Below, one piece after another: positions 1-5,325 of a stretch of DNA of 6,908 nucleotides. The translations under genes and the position numbers were made by a program. The stretch covers positions 1-6,908 of the forward strand of contig JAKCEJ010000159.1 of the NCBI GenBank assembly GCA_021838065.1, given 5' to 3'. The DNA is from Pseudomonadota bacterium. GTDB lineage: Bacteria > Pseudomonadota > Gammaproteobacteria > Steroidobacterales > Steroidobacteraceae. Position 1 is the stretch's first letter, and each line of letters starts with the position of its first letter. The notes under the pieces were generated by a model. It made no database searches. It had not been told where the DNA came from and worked only from the letters and a program-made list of their open reading frames with translations.

Positions 1-312
1 CTGAAGAACCCCGCGCGCATCGAGGCGTTCTTCACCGTCTATTTCCTCGCGCTCCTCATCCAGGCGCTCATCGAGCGCGAGCTGCGACAGACGATGAAGC
101 GCGAGCTGCTGACGACCTTGCCGCTATATCCCGAGGAGCGCCGCTGCGCACATCCGACCACCGAGCAGGTGCTGCGCCTCTTCAGCCACGTCGAGCGGCA
201 CCTGCTCAGCCGCGCCGGTAGCGTTGTGCAGTGCTTCGAGGCCGACTTCACCCCGCTGCAGCGTCAGGTACTCGATCTGCTCGGCGTGCCGGCAAGCGGC
301 TTCCGCGGCTGA
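1..312 (+). CDS. IS1634-like DDE transposase, C-terminal part (5' end outside window)
   Basis: The frame is open from base 1 to a TGA at 310-312 and gives the last 103 residues of a transposase. The segment KNPARIEAFFTVYFLALLIQ, followed by LIERELRQTMKRE and then LPLYPEERRCAHPTTEQVLR, is the characteristic C-terminal region of IS4/IS1634-type DDE transposases. In these enzymes it lies after the last catalytic acidic residue, so no catalytic residue is visible here. A short leucine-rich tail (FTPLQRQVLDLLGVPASGF) precedes the stop, as is usual in the family. Such enzymes cut and join DNA at the inverted ends of their element. No frameshift or internal stop is seen in the visible part; whether the whole enzyme is intact cannot be judged. 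The family call is from recall of conserved blocks; the exact IS is not identified. Confidence 0.8.
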   Translation: MKNPARIEAFFTVYFLALLIQALIERELRQTMKRELLTTLPLYPEERRCAHPTTEQVLRLFSHVERHLLSRAGSVVQCFEADFTPLQRQVLDLLGVPASGFRG

Positions 313-360
313 TCGGCTGCCGGAAATTCCCGGAAATCACACCCGCGATGTGCGGAAAGT
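1..360 (+). mobile_element. Right part of an IS1634-like insertion sequence (end approximate)
   Basis: The transposase stop at 312 is followed by a short stretch with an 8-bp direct repeat CCGGAAAT (320-327 and 330-337), then CCCGCGATGTGCGG at about 343-355. IS elements of this type end within tens of bases of the transposase stop, so the right end should lie roughly between 313 and 390; 360 is a guess. The left end is outside the window, so neither the terminal inverted repeat nor a target duplication can be verified. The chimeric 3' end of the gene on the opposite strand supports an insertion boundary here. Confidence 0.5.
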
Positions 361-943
361 AAGTCTTCTCGGAGTCGAAACCGAATTCCCGGGATTTCGC
401 TTTGGCGTCAGGGAAATAGCGTGCAGCATCAGTAATCGCACAGCCGGCGCATCCACCATCGTCGCTGTAAATGACATATGGTCCGACTCGCGAGTGGACC
501 AAGGCGGGGCGCAGCTTGACTCCGGTGGAACCATCGGCGCCCTGTGCCGCCATGCCGTCCCATCCCCGGGGTGCCAGCCATATCCGACCCGCGGCACCAT
601 ACGCTGAGACAGAGTCTTTCAGCGTTGCCGGAATCTTTAACGAAATCGTTTGAGGATATTTGCCTTGGCTCCCTACGCCGCTAGCGTAAGAAGTGGGAAT
701 GACGTGCACGCTCAATTTAGCTGCGATCAGTGTATCGGGAGTCCCTCGAACCCCTCTACGAGTGGGGATGCCGGGTTGCATCGAAACGCTCGGCCGCGCA
801 CCAAAGAATATTCCGATAATGGCGAATAACGCAGCGTTCATAGCTGTCGCCGTCAGCCTAAGCTTAACGTGGCTGGCGAAATTTATTATCAGGCCTTCTC
901 TCATGCCATTGTCAAACGTCCGTATTCGCTCTGCTGCGTTCAT
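248..943 (-). pseudogene. DUF4850-like secreted protein, 3' end replaced by IS sequence
   Basis: This reading frame resembles small exported proteins of the DUF4850 family, whose function is unknown. Numbered from the ATG at 941-943 (231 codons), visible blocks are GSQGKYPQTISLKIP (91-105), GAAGRIWLAPRGWDG (116-130), GADGST (135-140), SDDGGCAGC (160-168) and YFPDAKAKSREFGFD (176-190). The hydrophobic stretch MNAALFAIIGIFFGARPSVS (35-54) looks like a signal peptide core. Family members, as I recall them, continue some 50-70 residues beyond the YFP block. Here the last ~20 codons are antisense to the transposase gene (248-312), so the native C-terminus is lost and an IS-encoded tail replaces it. 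The start is uncertain: ATGs at 943, 904 and 841 are all possible and none has a good ribosome binding site. The frame continues upstream to 1093 without family-like sequence. The region is visibly less GC-rich than its surroundings. Confidence 0.62.
885..915 (-). promoter_or_regulatory. Possible sigma-70 promoter in the 5' part of the DUF4850-like frame
   Basis: On the - strand a perfect TTGACA (910-915) is followed after 19 nt by GATAAT (885-890, 5/6 to consensus). The 19-nt spacer is longer than ideal. If used, transcription would begin near 878 and translation would have to start at the ATG at 839-841, directly before the signal-peptide core. It could equally be a chance match in an AT-richer stretch. 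Confidence 0.3.
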
Positions 944-1117
944 GCATTCTTGGGTTTGTTCTGCAGGGTAGCAAGATGGGTTTGTCCGACGCGTGCTGAT
1001 TAGCCATTGAACTCTTACGTCCATCCGCACAAACAGGCCATCACGGCTACCCTTATGGCCAGACACGGCCTGCCGCGTGGAGCCGTGCGGCAACGGTTGA
1101 CACGTTCTGAAGGACCG
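944..1117. other. Spacer without recognised gene
   Basis: No open frame here resembles a known protein on either strand. On the - strand the 9-mer ACAAACCCA occurs twice shortly before the ATG at 943, within 944-985, with no clear meaning. The stretch lies between the DUF4850-like gene and the Fic remnant and is probably scar DNA from earlier rearrangements. Confidence 0.4.
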
Positions 1118-1390
1118 CTATCCGGAGGCCCAAGTGCCGTATCGACCGCCGTCGGCTGATGGCCGAAAGCACCATTTCGCGGTTGATCCGTAAGGCTCGA
1201 CATCCAGCGTGATGCCTGGCGCTACCGGAAAAGCAAGCCGCAGCGGCGCGCGGCTGCGTACGGAAATCACCACACCTCTCTCGATCAGCGTCGACACGAC
1301 GCGCTGCGCCTGTCGGTCCCCGGTGCAGACGATGTCGGCGGCATCGCCACGCGGCAGCTCGCCGCGCCAGGGTATGGCTTCGAGGATCAA
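1118..1390 (-). pseudogene. Fic-family protein remnant: C-terminal winged-helix tail only, frameshifted
   Basis: From a possible TTG start at 1388-1390 the frame reads LILEAIPWRGELPRGDAADI, then TGDRQAQRVVSTLIERGVV and SRAPLRLAFP. This is the winged-helix segment that closes many bacterial Fic proteins (typical pattern: RGELPRGDAA..LGTGDRQARRVVSALLERGVL...APLRLAFP). Fic-like reading extends a little upstream of the TTG (SRRW, to about 1402), inside the 3' end of the nucleotidyltransferase gene. The catalytic Fic domain with its HPFxxGNGR motif is absent. After LAFP (about 1226) the expected A-S-R-W-M ending appears in another frame at 1201-1212, which points to a one-base insertion between 1213 and 1225; the residues after that are not Fic-like. 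The TTG overlaps the preceding stop as TTGA, so coupled translation of a 90-residue DNA-binding-like peptide is conceivable. I infer a broken gene. Confidence 0.6.
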
Positions 1391-1929
1391 CCAGCGTCTC
1401 GAACGGCCTTCGCCCAGCGGCGAATGGTTGCGCGTAGCGTTCGCTGCTCCTTGTCGTCGAAAGGCATGGTCGGCACCATCCTCAGCGCCTGCGCTAGAGT
1501 GACGTAGCCGTACTCAAACAGCGCCATGCAGAACTCACGGTCTTTCGCGCGTCCGGCCGCGGCTTTCGCAAGAAAGAGGTCGAGCACGTCCAGGCAGTAA
1601 CCCACGCGACCATTGGTGTTGTTATTTTGGACTCGGTGCACCCGTTGCATCCAGTCCTTCGGCAATGTGGCAGTCTCCGGGCCCACTCCCTGAGCGTAGT
1701 AGCCAAAACTCCGGTGAAATTGCGAGCCTTCGCCGATGGCGCCGTCGATCTTGTCAGCAAGTTCGGGGGCCTGGAGCGGGTAGATGTCGGCTTCCATCGA
1801 AACCGTAAACACCTCTTCCGGGCTTGGCACGGGGCCGAGCATCGACTGGCTTCCGACGATGACGAACTCGTACTGATTCGTGATGTCGCCGCTGGCGCGG
1901 ATGACATGTTCGAGCTCTTCTCGCGTCAT
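1387..1929 (-). CDS. DUF6036-family nucleotidyltransferase (MNT/AbiEii-like, putative TA or defence effector)
   Basis: This 180-residue protein belongs to the DUF6036 nucleotidyltransferase-fold family. It shows the G-S motif of the fold in FVIVGSQSMLG (G26-S27) and a following acidic strand VSMEADIYP (E46, D48) that would hold metal. The family signatures GEGSQFHRSFGYYAQGVGPE (66-85) and ATLP (87-90), and a late DLFLAKAAAGRAKDREF motif (117-133) like the second conserved block of MNT/AbiEii proteins, are also present. Length is normal and there is no internal defect. Family relatives transfer nucleotides to a toxin or to tRNA, or act as toxins themselves; which applies here is not evident. 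The ATG lies 14 nt after the stop of the XRE gene, with a GGGGAT Shine-Dalgarno-like stretch about 8 nt upstream, so the two genes form an operon. The stop TGA overlaps the TTG of the Fic remnant by 4 nt. Confidence 0.85.
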   Translation of the reverse strand: MTREELEHVIRASGDITNQYEFVIVGSQSMLGPVPSPEEVFTVSMEADIYPLQAPELADKIDGAIGEGSQFHRSFGYYAQGVGPETATLPKDWMQRVHRVQNNNTNGRVGYCLDVLDLFLAKAAAGRAKDREFCMALFEYGYVTLAQALRMVPTMPFDDKEQRTLRATIRRWAKAVRDAG

Positions 1930-1943
1930 CGCGTGATCCCCAG

Positions 1944-2627
1944 CTACTCCTCGCCCTCTGGAGTCATTGGAGTGCTGCCGATCACGATCCCCTTCTTGAG
2001 GTTACTCACTTGCTCCAATATGCGGCAGCGCGCCTCTTGCGGAAGAGCGGTGACGAGCGGTGAAGCCTGCCGTAATTGCTGAGCATGTCGCGTGCGGCCG
2101 AGCACCTTGCGCCAGTGACCCGCTGCCAAGATTGTTTGCCATTCACGCCATAGGCTTGCGGAACGCGAGTCGCCGCGGGCGAGCCAGCGCCTGACGGTGT
2201 CTTGGGCGCGCAGTACCAGCGCTGGGTCGGACTTGGCCATCCGCACCGCCTCCTCGTGTAGCGCCAGACTCTGCAAGTCCTGAAGACGGTGCTGCGCGTC
2301 GTCTGCGAAGACGCGCACCTGCACGACCGGCGGCGCGCGCCGGGATCTTGCCGCCGCGGAATCCGGCGGCGGAGGCCGCATGGTGTCGCCGGCCAGCAAC
2401 GCTAACTCGCCACTGATGCCGAGAACAGACATTACCCGCAGATAGGTGCCGATCGAGGGAGCTGGATCGCCGGCTTCGACTGCCCTCAGAGTATTGCGGG
2501 TGATCCCGGTGCGCGCAGCCATCTCGACCGTGCCAACTCCCTGTGCCTTCCGCAGGCGTTTGAGCCGATCGCCCAGCTGCAGCAACAACTGGCGCTCTAG
2601 GACAGGACTGATCTCCGAGGTGCTCAT
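1944..2627 (-). CDS. XRE-family helix-turn-helix regulator, likely antitoxin/partner of the nucleotidyltransferase
   Basis: The 227-residue protein has an N-terminal XRE/Cro-C1 helix-turn-helix (about 18-75: LGDRLKRLRKAQGVGTVEMA, then TGITRNTLRAVEAGDPAPSI and TYLRVMSVLGI). A Pro/Ala/Arg-rich linker (83-103) follows, then a charged helical C-terminal domain (about 115-215). That domain includes LALHEEAVRMAKSDPALVLR, SLWREWQTILAAGHWRKVL and QQLRQASPLVTALPQEARCR. I recall this C-terminal type as a short protein sitting directly upstream of DUF6036 nucleotidyltransferases; here it is fused to a DNA-binding domain. The role inferred is antitoxin and autorepressor. The ATG at 2625-2627 is the only start that keeps the HTH whole. 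It has no Shine-Dalgarno sequence and sits 6 nt after a TATAAT box, which fits a leaderless mRNA. The downstream gene follows after 14 nt. Confidence 0.82.
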   Translation of the reverse strand: MSTSEISPVLERQLLLQLGDRLKRLRKAQGVGTVEMAARTGITRNTLRAVEAGDPAPSIGTYLRVMSVLGISGELALLAGDTMRPPPPDSAAARSRRAPPVVQVRVFADDAQHRLQDLQSLALHEEAVRMAKSDPALVLRAQDTVRRWLARGDSRSASLWREWQTILAAGHWRKVLGRTRHAQQLRQASPLVTALPQEARCRILEQVSNLKKGIVIGSTPMTPEGEE

Positions 2628-2629
2628 TT

Positions 2630-2675
2630 GGTCATTATATTAACCATAGTACCCTAAAAGAGCAATATATTGACC
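2630..2675. promoter_or_regulatory. Inverted-repeat operator of the XRE-nucleotidyltransferase operon
   Basis: GGTCATTATATT (2630-2641) is repeated in inverted orientation as AATATATTGACC (2664-2675), matching at 11 of 12 positions and 34 bp apart centre to centre, about three helical turns. The left arm is itself part of an imperfect palindrome (GGTCATTATATTAACC, 2630-2645). The arms lie directly over the promoter elements and next to the start codon of the XRE gene, the usual place for binding by an autoregulating XRE antitoxin. The binding protein is inferred from position. Confidence 0.55.
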
Positions 2676-2676
2676 A
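2634..2676 (-). promoter_or_regulatory. Promoter of the XRE-nucleotidyltransferase operon
   Basis: On the - strand a consensus -10 box TATAAT (2634-2639) ends 6 nt before the ATG, so transcription would begin at or very near the A of the start codon. No good -35 lies 16-18 nt upstream of it. An alternative is TGGTCA (2671-2676) with TACTAT (2646-2651) at 19-nt spacing, giving a leader of about 12 nt. Either way the transcript has little or no untranslated leader. Confidence 0.45.
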
Positions 2677-2815
2677 GATTACCCACCTCTCAAAAGGCCG
2701 CCTGCCACAGGACCCTCACCATGCCTCTGAGGCGAGGCGGGGCCGCATGTCCGGAACAGCTGAGCTGCTATTGTCCGCACCACGCTTGCCCAGGCTGTTG
2801 AGCGAGAGGCGCAGT

Positions 2816-2851
2816 GTACCCCCAGGGCCGTGGGGGTATGACTGGGGGTAC
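2816..2851. repeat. Perfect 10-bp inverted repeat with an internal third copy
   Basis: GTACCCCCAG (2816-2825) is matched by CTGGGGGTAC (2842-2851). Between them, TGGGGGTA (2831-2838) repeats the core of the right arm directly and pairs with TACCCCCA (2817-2824) over 8 bp and a 6-nt loop. The left arm can therefore pair with either of two right arms, giving three copies of the 8-mer TGGGGGTA in 36 bp. Similar TGGGGGTAC repeats come to mind from DNA near site-specific integrases of genomic islands; that link is only a recollection. Confidence 0.6.
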
Positions 2852-3112
2852 TTCTTCTCGGCGACCAGATAACCGGCGGCAACTTCAAGCGCTTATGCGG
2901 AGAATTCGACTCCGACCTCGCACCACCTTTGCGAGCGCCGCCGTGGAATGCCCGGCGACGCTCCTCGGCCGGCGCAGGGAAAGCTTGAACGCCACCGCAC
3001 GAAACGGTAAGCCAGTACGCGCCCGGTTGTGCCCCGCGTGCGGACCGTCGCAGTTTGAGACTTTGTCTTTGAGCCGTCCGGCTCCGGGCCGATAGCGCCG
3101 TCAGCGGCACTT

Positions 3113-3151
3113 GTGCGGCCGGCCCGCGTCTGCGAGTGTGACCGGCCGCAC
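3113..3151. repeat. Perfect 10-bp GC-rich inverted repeat
   Basis: GTGCGGCCGG (3113-3122) is matched by CCGGCCGCAC (3142-3151) with a 19-nt spacer. As RNA it would form a strong stem with a long loop. No U-tract follows, so an intrinsic terminator is not supported. In a GC-rich genome such repeats also occur by chance. Confidence 0.45.
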
Positions 3152-3216
3152 GAGTCCGCCCACCCCGGAGCCCGGGCACGCCTATCAGTGAGTGAAAACG
3201 TGAAATCCAGTCCCAT

Positions 3217-3229
3217 CCGCCTTCGGCGG
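3217..3229. other. Small hairpin upstream of the GGDEF gene
   Basis: CCGCC, a TTC loop and GGCGG form a 5-bp stem, followed on the + strand by CCCCC and then TTAATTT. It is too short and lacks a proper U-tract, so at best it is a weak terminator or a leader structure ahead of the GGDEF gene. Confidence 0.25.
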
Positions 3230-3251
3230 CCCCCTTAATTTGCCCATTGTC

Positions 3252-5198
3252 ATGGGTGCCCATCGCTTTAATCGGCGCGCGACGCTGCTGGGGTCCGCCG
3301 CCGCGCTGCTGCTCTGCGCCTGGGCGCCCGGTCCCGCCGCGCGCGCTGGCTGTTTCGATGTGCGCGCTCCGATATACCGCGAACTGCGCCCGCTGGTCAT
3401 GCAGAATCCGAGTCGGGCGCTGGCCGAGGTGAAGGCGCGAATGGCCGCCCTGCCCCCCGAGGCGGCCCAGAGCGAGCCGGGGACTCTGGCGGCCCTGTAT
3501 GCCGTCCGGGCGAGCGCCTTCGGGGAGCTCACCCTGACGCACCCGCAGCGCGCTGCCGCTCGCGCCGGGCTCGCCCTGCTGCACGATCCGACCGATCCGC
3601 TGCGCCTGGAATTGCTCGCCAATTACGGCAGCAGCTTCTCCTCTCCGGCGACAATCACCAAAGCGCTCGTCGAGATCAAACGGGCGCGCGCGCTGCTGCC
3701 GCCCGGATCACGCAGCGATTTGTGCTTGGAGGCCGACCAGGGCTTCATGAACACGCTGCGCAACCGCACGAGCCTGGCGATCCGCGAGCTGACCCAGGCC
3801 TACATGCAGAGCATTGCGAACAAGCTGCCCATGGCCCGCGTTATGGCAAGCGAGGGGTTGGCGGTCGCGCTGCGCAGCATGGGTGATGATCACGAAGCGC
3901 TGAATTACATCCGCCAGCAGATTGAGTGGGACAAGGCCCATCATGCGAGCGACGATCTCTCCGGGGGCATCTACTTCAAGGGTGAGATCCTGCGGGCCAT
4001 GGGGCGCTACCACCGGGCCATCGCGGCGCTGCGACAAGCGCGGGCGATCAGCTCCTCGGTCGGCGACCAGCAGGGCACGGCGTACTCGAATCTGCGCATC
4101 TGCGAAATCAACATCGCGCTGAAGCGCTATGCAACCGCGCGCCGTGAGTGCGAGCGGGCGGTCCCGGTGCTCACCGCCGGCGAGGTGGCGAGCATGATCA
4201 AGGAAACGCACGTGCAGCTCGCGCGGATCGACCTTGCCCAGGGTCACCCGAGGCGCGCGCTGCAGCTGCTCAATCATGTGCTCGACAAGCACGGCGCCGA
4301 CATGGTTGCCTTCACGGTGGCGCCGGCCTACCTGGTGCGCGCCGAGGCCAACGCCGCACTGCACCACTACAGCGGCGCCTATCATGACCTGAGCACCTAT
4401 ATACGCCTGTACACAGCGCAGAACCGCGGCAATCAAACCCGGCTGCGCGATGCGCTCGAGGTGCGCTTCCAGGCCAAGCAGGAATTCCAGCGGAACGCGG
4501 TGCTGCGGCGCAAGCTGCAGGTCGCCTCCGACGAGGCCATCAAACAGAAGCAGCTGCTGCTCTGGATGGAGGCCGCGGGCGTCGGCGGCGCACTCGTCAT
4601 TGCGCTGCTTTCGTACATCGTCATCGCCGACCGGCGCCACCGCCGTCAGCTCGTGGTGCTCGCCAACTCGGATCCCCTGACCGGCATGCCGAACCGCGGC
4701 TGCACCGCACAGCTCGCCACCGCGGCGCTCATCGAGGCGCTCGAGCAGAGCCGGCCGCTCACGGTGGCGCTCATCGATTTCGACTACTTCAAGACCATCA
4801 ACGACCAGTGCGGGCACGCCGCGGGCGATCACGTGCTGCGAGAGTTCGCGCATCTGTCGCGCGGCGCGCTGCGCGCCGGTGACGTTCTCGGCCGCTGGGG
4901 GGGCGAGGAATTCCTGCTCGTGTTGCCCGATGCGACGCTCGACTCGGCGCTCGCCACCGTCGAGCGGCTGCGCGTGCTCGCACTCGGCATCCAGATCCCC
5001 TGCCCCGAGGGAAAGATCACCCTGCCGCGAGTCACCTTCAGCGCGGGTCTGGCAAGCACCGCCGACGGGGCCCGCACGCTCGATGAGATCGTCGCACGTG
5101 CCGACGTGGCCCTGTACGAAGCCAAGGACGCCGGCCGCGACGCAGTTCGCATCAGTAGAGCCCGCGCACTGGGCGCGCCCGCGCCGCGCCGGGCCTAA
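3252..5198 (+). CDS. Membrane diguanylate cyclase with periplasmic TPR-like sensor region (GGEEF)
   Basis: This 648-residue protein is predicted to make cyclic di-GMP from two GTP at the inner membrane. Numbering is from the ATG at 3252; a TTG at 3240 would add four residues, and neither start has a clear ribosome binding site. Residues 1-32 form a signal peptide (Arg-rich start, leucine-rich core, AARA cleavage site). About 190-400 is helical TPR-like repeat sequence, presumably periplasmic. Residues 405-435 are charged and helical, and 435-459 form one transmembrane helix. The GGDEF domain (about 467-632) starts with NSDPLTGMPNR. It shows DFDYFK with metal-binding D509, and an intact active-site GGEEF (550-554). 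The product-inhibition motif RxxD (R541-D544) stands five residues before GGEEF. No HAMP, PAS or EAL domain is present. The signal sensed is unknown. The gene stands alone, with no partner within the window. Confidence 0.9.
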   Translation: MGAHRFNRRATLLGSAAALLLCAWAPGPAARAGCFDVRAPIYRELRPLVMQNPSRALAEVKARMAALPPEAAQSEPGTLAALYAVRASAFGELTLTHPQRAAARAGLALLHDPTDPLRLELLANYGSSFSSPATITKALVEIKRARALLPPGSRSDLCLEADQGFMNTLRNRTSLAIRELTQAYMQSIANKLPMARVMASEGLAVALRSMGDDHEALNYIRQQIEWDKAHHASDDLSGGIYFKGEILRAMGRYHRAIAALRQARAISSSVGDQQGTAYSNLRICEINIALKRYATARRECERAVPVLTAGEVASMIKETHVQLARIDLAQGHPRRALQLLNHVLDKHGADMVAFTVAPAYLVRAEANAALHHYSGAYHDLSTYIRLYTAQNRGNQTRLRDALEVRFQAKQEFQRNAVLRRKLQVASDEAIKQKQLLLWMEAAGVGGALVIALLSYIVIADRRHRRQLVVLANSDPLTGMPNRGCTAQLATAALIEALEQSRPLTVALIDFDYFKTINDQCGHAAGDHVLREFAHLSRGALRAGDVLGRWGGEEFLLVLPDATLDSALATVERLRVLALGIQIPCPEGKITLPRVTFSAGLASTADGARTLDEIVARADVALYEAKDAGRDAVRISRARALGAPAPRRA

Positions 5199-5204
5199 CG
5201 CCGA

Positions 5205-5232
5205 GCGCGGGATCCCGGTCTGCGCGGGATCC
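5205..5232. repeat. 11-bp direct repeat after the GGDEF stop
   Basis: GCGCGGGATCC occurs at 5205-5215 and 5222-5232. The first copy is part of the palindrome CGGGATCCCG (5208-5217). No U-tract follows, so this is not a convincing terminator. Confidence 0.35.
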
Positions 5233-5237
5233 TGCTG

Positions 5238-5266
5238 TCGACAAGGGCGCGCCGCCACCGTATGCT
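5238..5266 (+). promoter_or_regulatory. Probable sigma-70 promoter of the Nudix gene
   Basis: TCGACA (5238-5243, 5/6 to the -35 consensus) is followed after exactly 17 nt by TATGCT (5261-5266, 4/6 to the -10 consensus). Transcription would start near 5273, leaving a leader of about 50 nt before the Nudix ATG. This makes the Nudix gene independent of the GGDEF gene upstream. Confidence 0.45.
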
Positions 5267-5325
5267 GGCTCAGGTTCGTCCGCGATCAAGCCTCACGCGC
5301 GTTGCCTCCGTCATCGCCTGACACC

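Larger units (their letters stand above)
2677..3239. other. Gene-free region between the TA-like operon and the GGDEF gene
   Basis: About 560 bp with no recognisable protein on either strand. Several open frames exist, but their translations are Arg/Ala/Pro/Ser-rich, without motifs, and look like products of high GC. The stretch holds two perfect 10-bp inverted repeats (2816-2851 and 3113-3151), a small GC hairpin (3071-3084) and a 5-bp hairpin (3217-3229). No tRNA, CRISPR or riboswitch was recognised. It may mark the outer boundary of the accessory patch. Confidence 0.5.

Noticed and set aside
320..392. Repeats CCGGAAAT (320, 330) and AATTCCCGG (325, 384) as the IS terminal inverted repeat
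   Set aside because: Only one IS end is in the window, so a terminal repeat cannot be shown. The short repeats are direct copies and may be chance.
1627..2082. A 151-codon + strand frame across the nucleotidyltransferase and XRE genes
   Set aside because: It is antisense to two genes with clear family signatures and shows no motif of its own.
2814..3216. Open frames on both strands of the gene-free region (2814-3095 + and 2893-3216 -)
   Set aside because: No family resemblance, basic and low-complexity composition, and the two overlap each other.
2628..3251. tRNA gene, CRISPR array or riboswitch in the largest gene-free stretch
   Set aside because: No cloverleaf signature (for example GGTTCRANYCC), no regularly spaced repeats and no recognised aptamer core were seen.
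2679..3584. A 301-codon - strand open frame across the gene-free region and the 5' end of the GGDEF gene
   Set aside because: The translation is Arg/Gly/Ala-rich without domains, and half of it is antisense to the GGDEF gene. A stretch reading KGAAEGGWDWISRFHSLIG faintly recalls IS-associated sequence, but I cannot support this.
5205..5232. Intrinsic terminator after the GGDEF gene
   Set aside because: The repeats are direct rather than inverted apart from a 10-bp palindrome without a loop, and no U-tract follows.
3708..5258. A 516-codon open frame antisense to the GGDEF gene
   Set aside because: It mirrors a well-supported diguanylate cyclase gene. Its translation has no recognisable motif; long antisense frames are common in GC-rich coding DNA.
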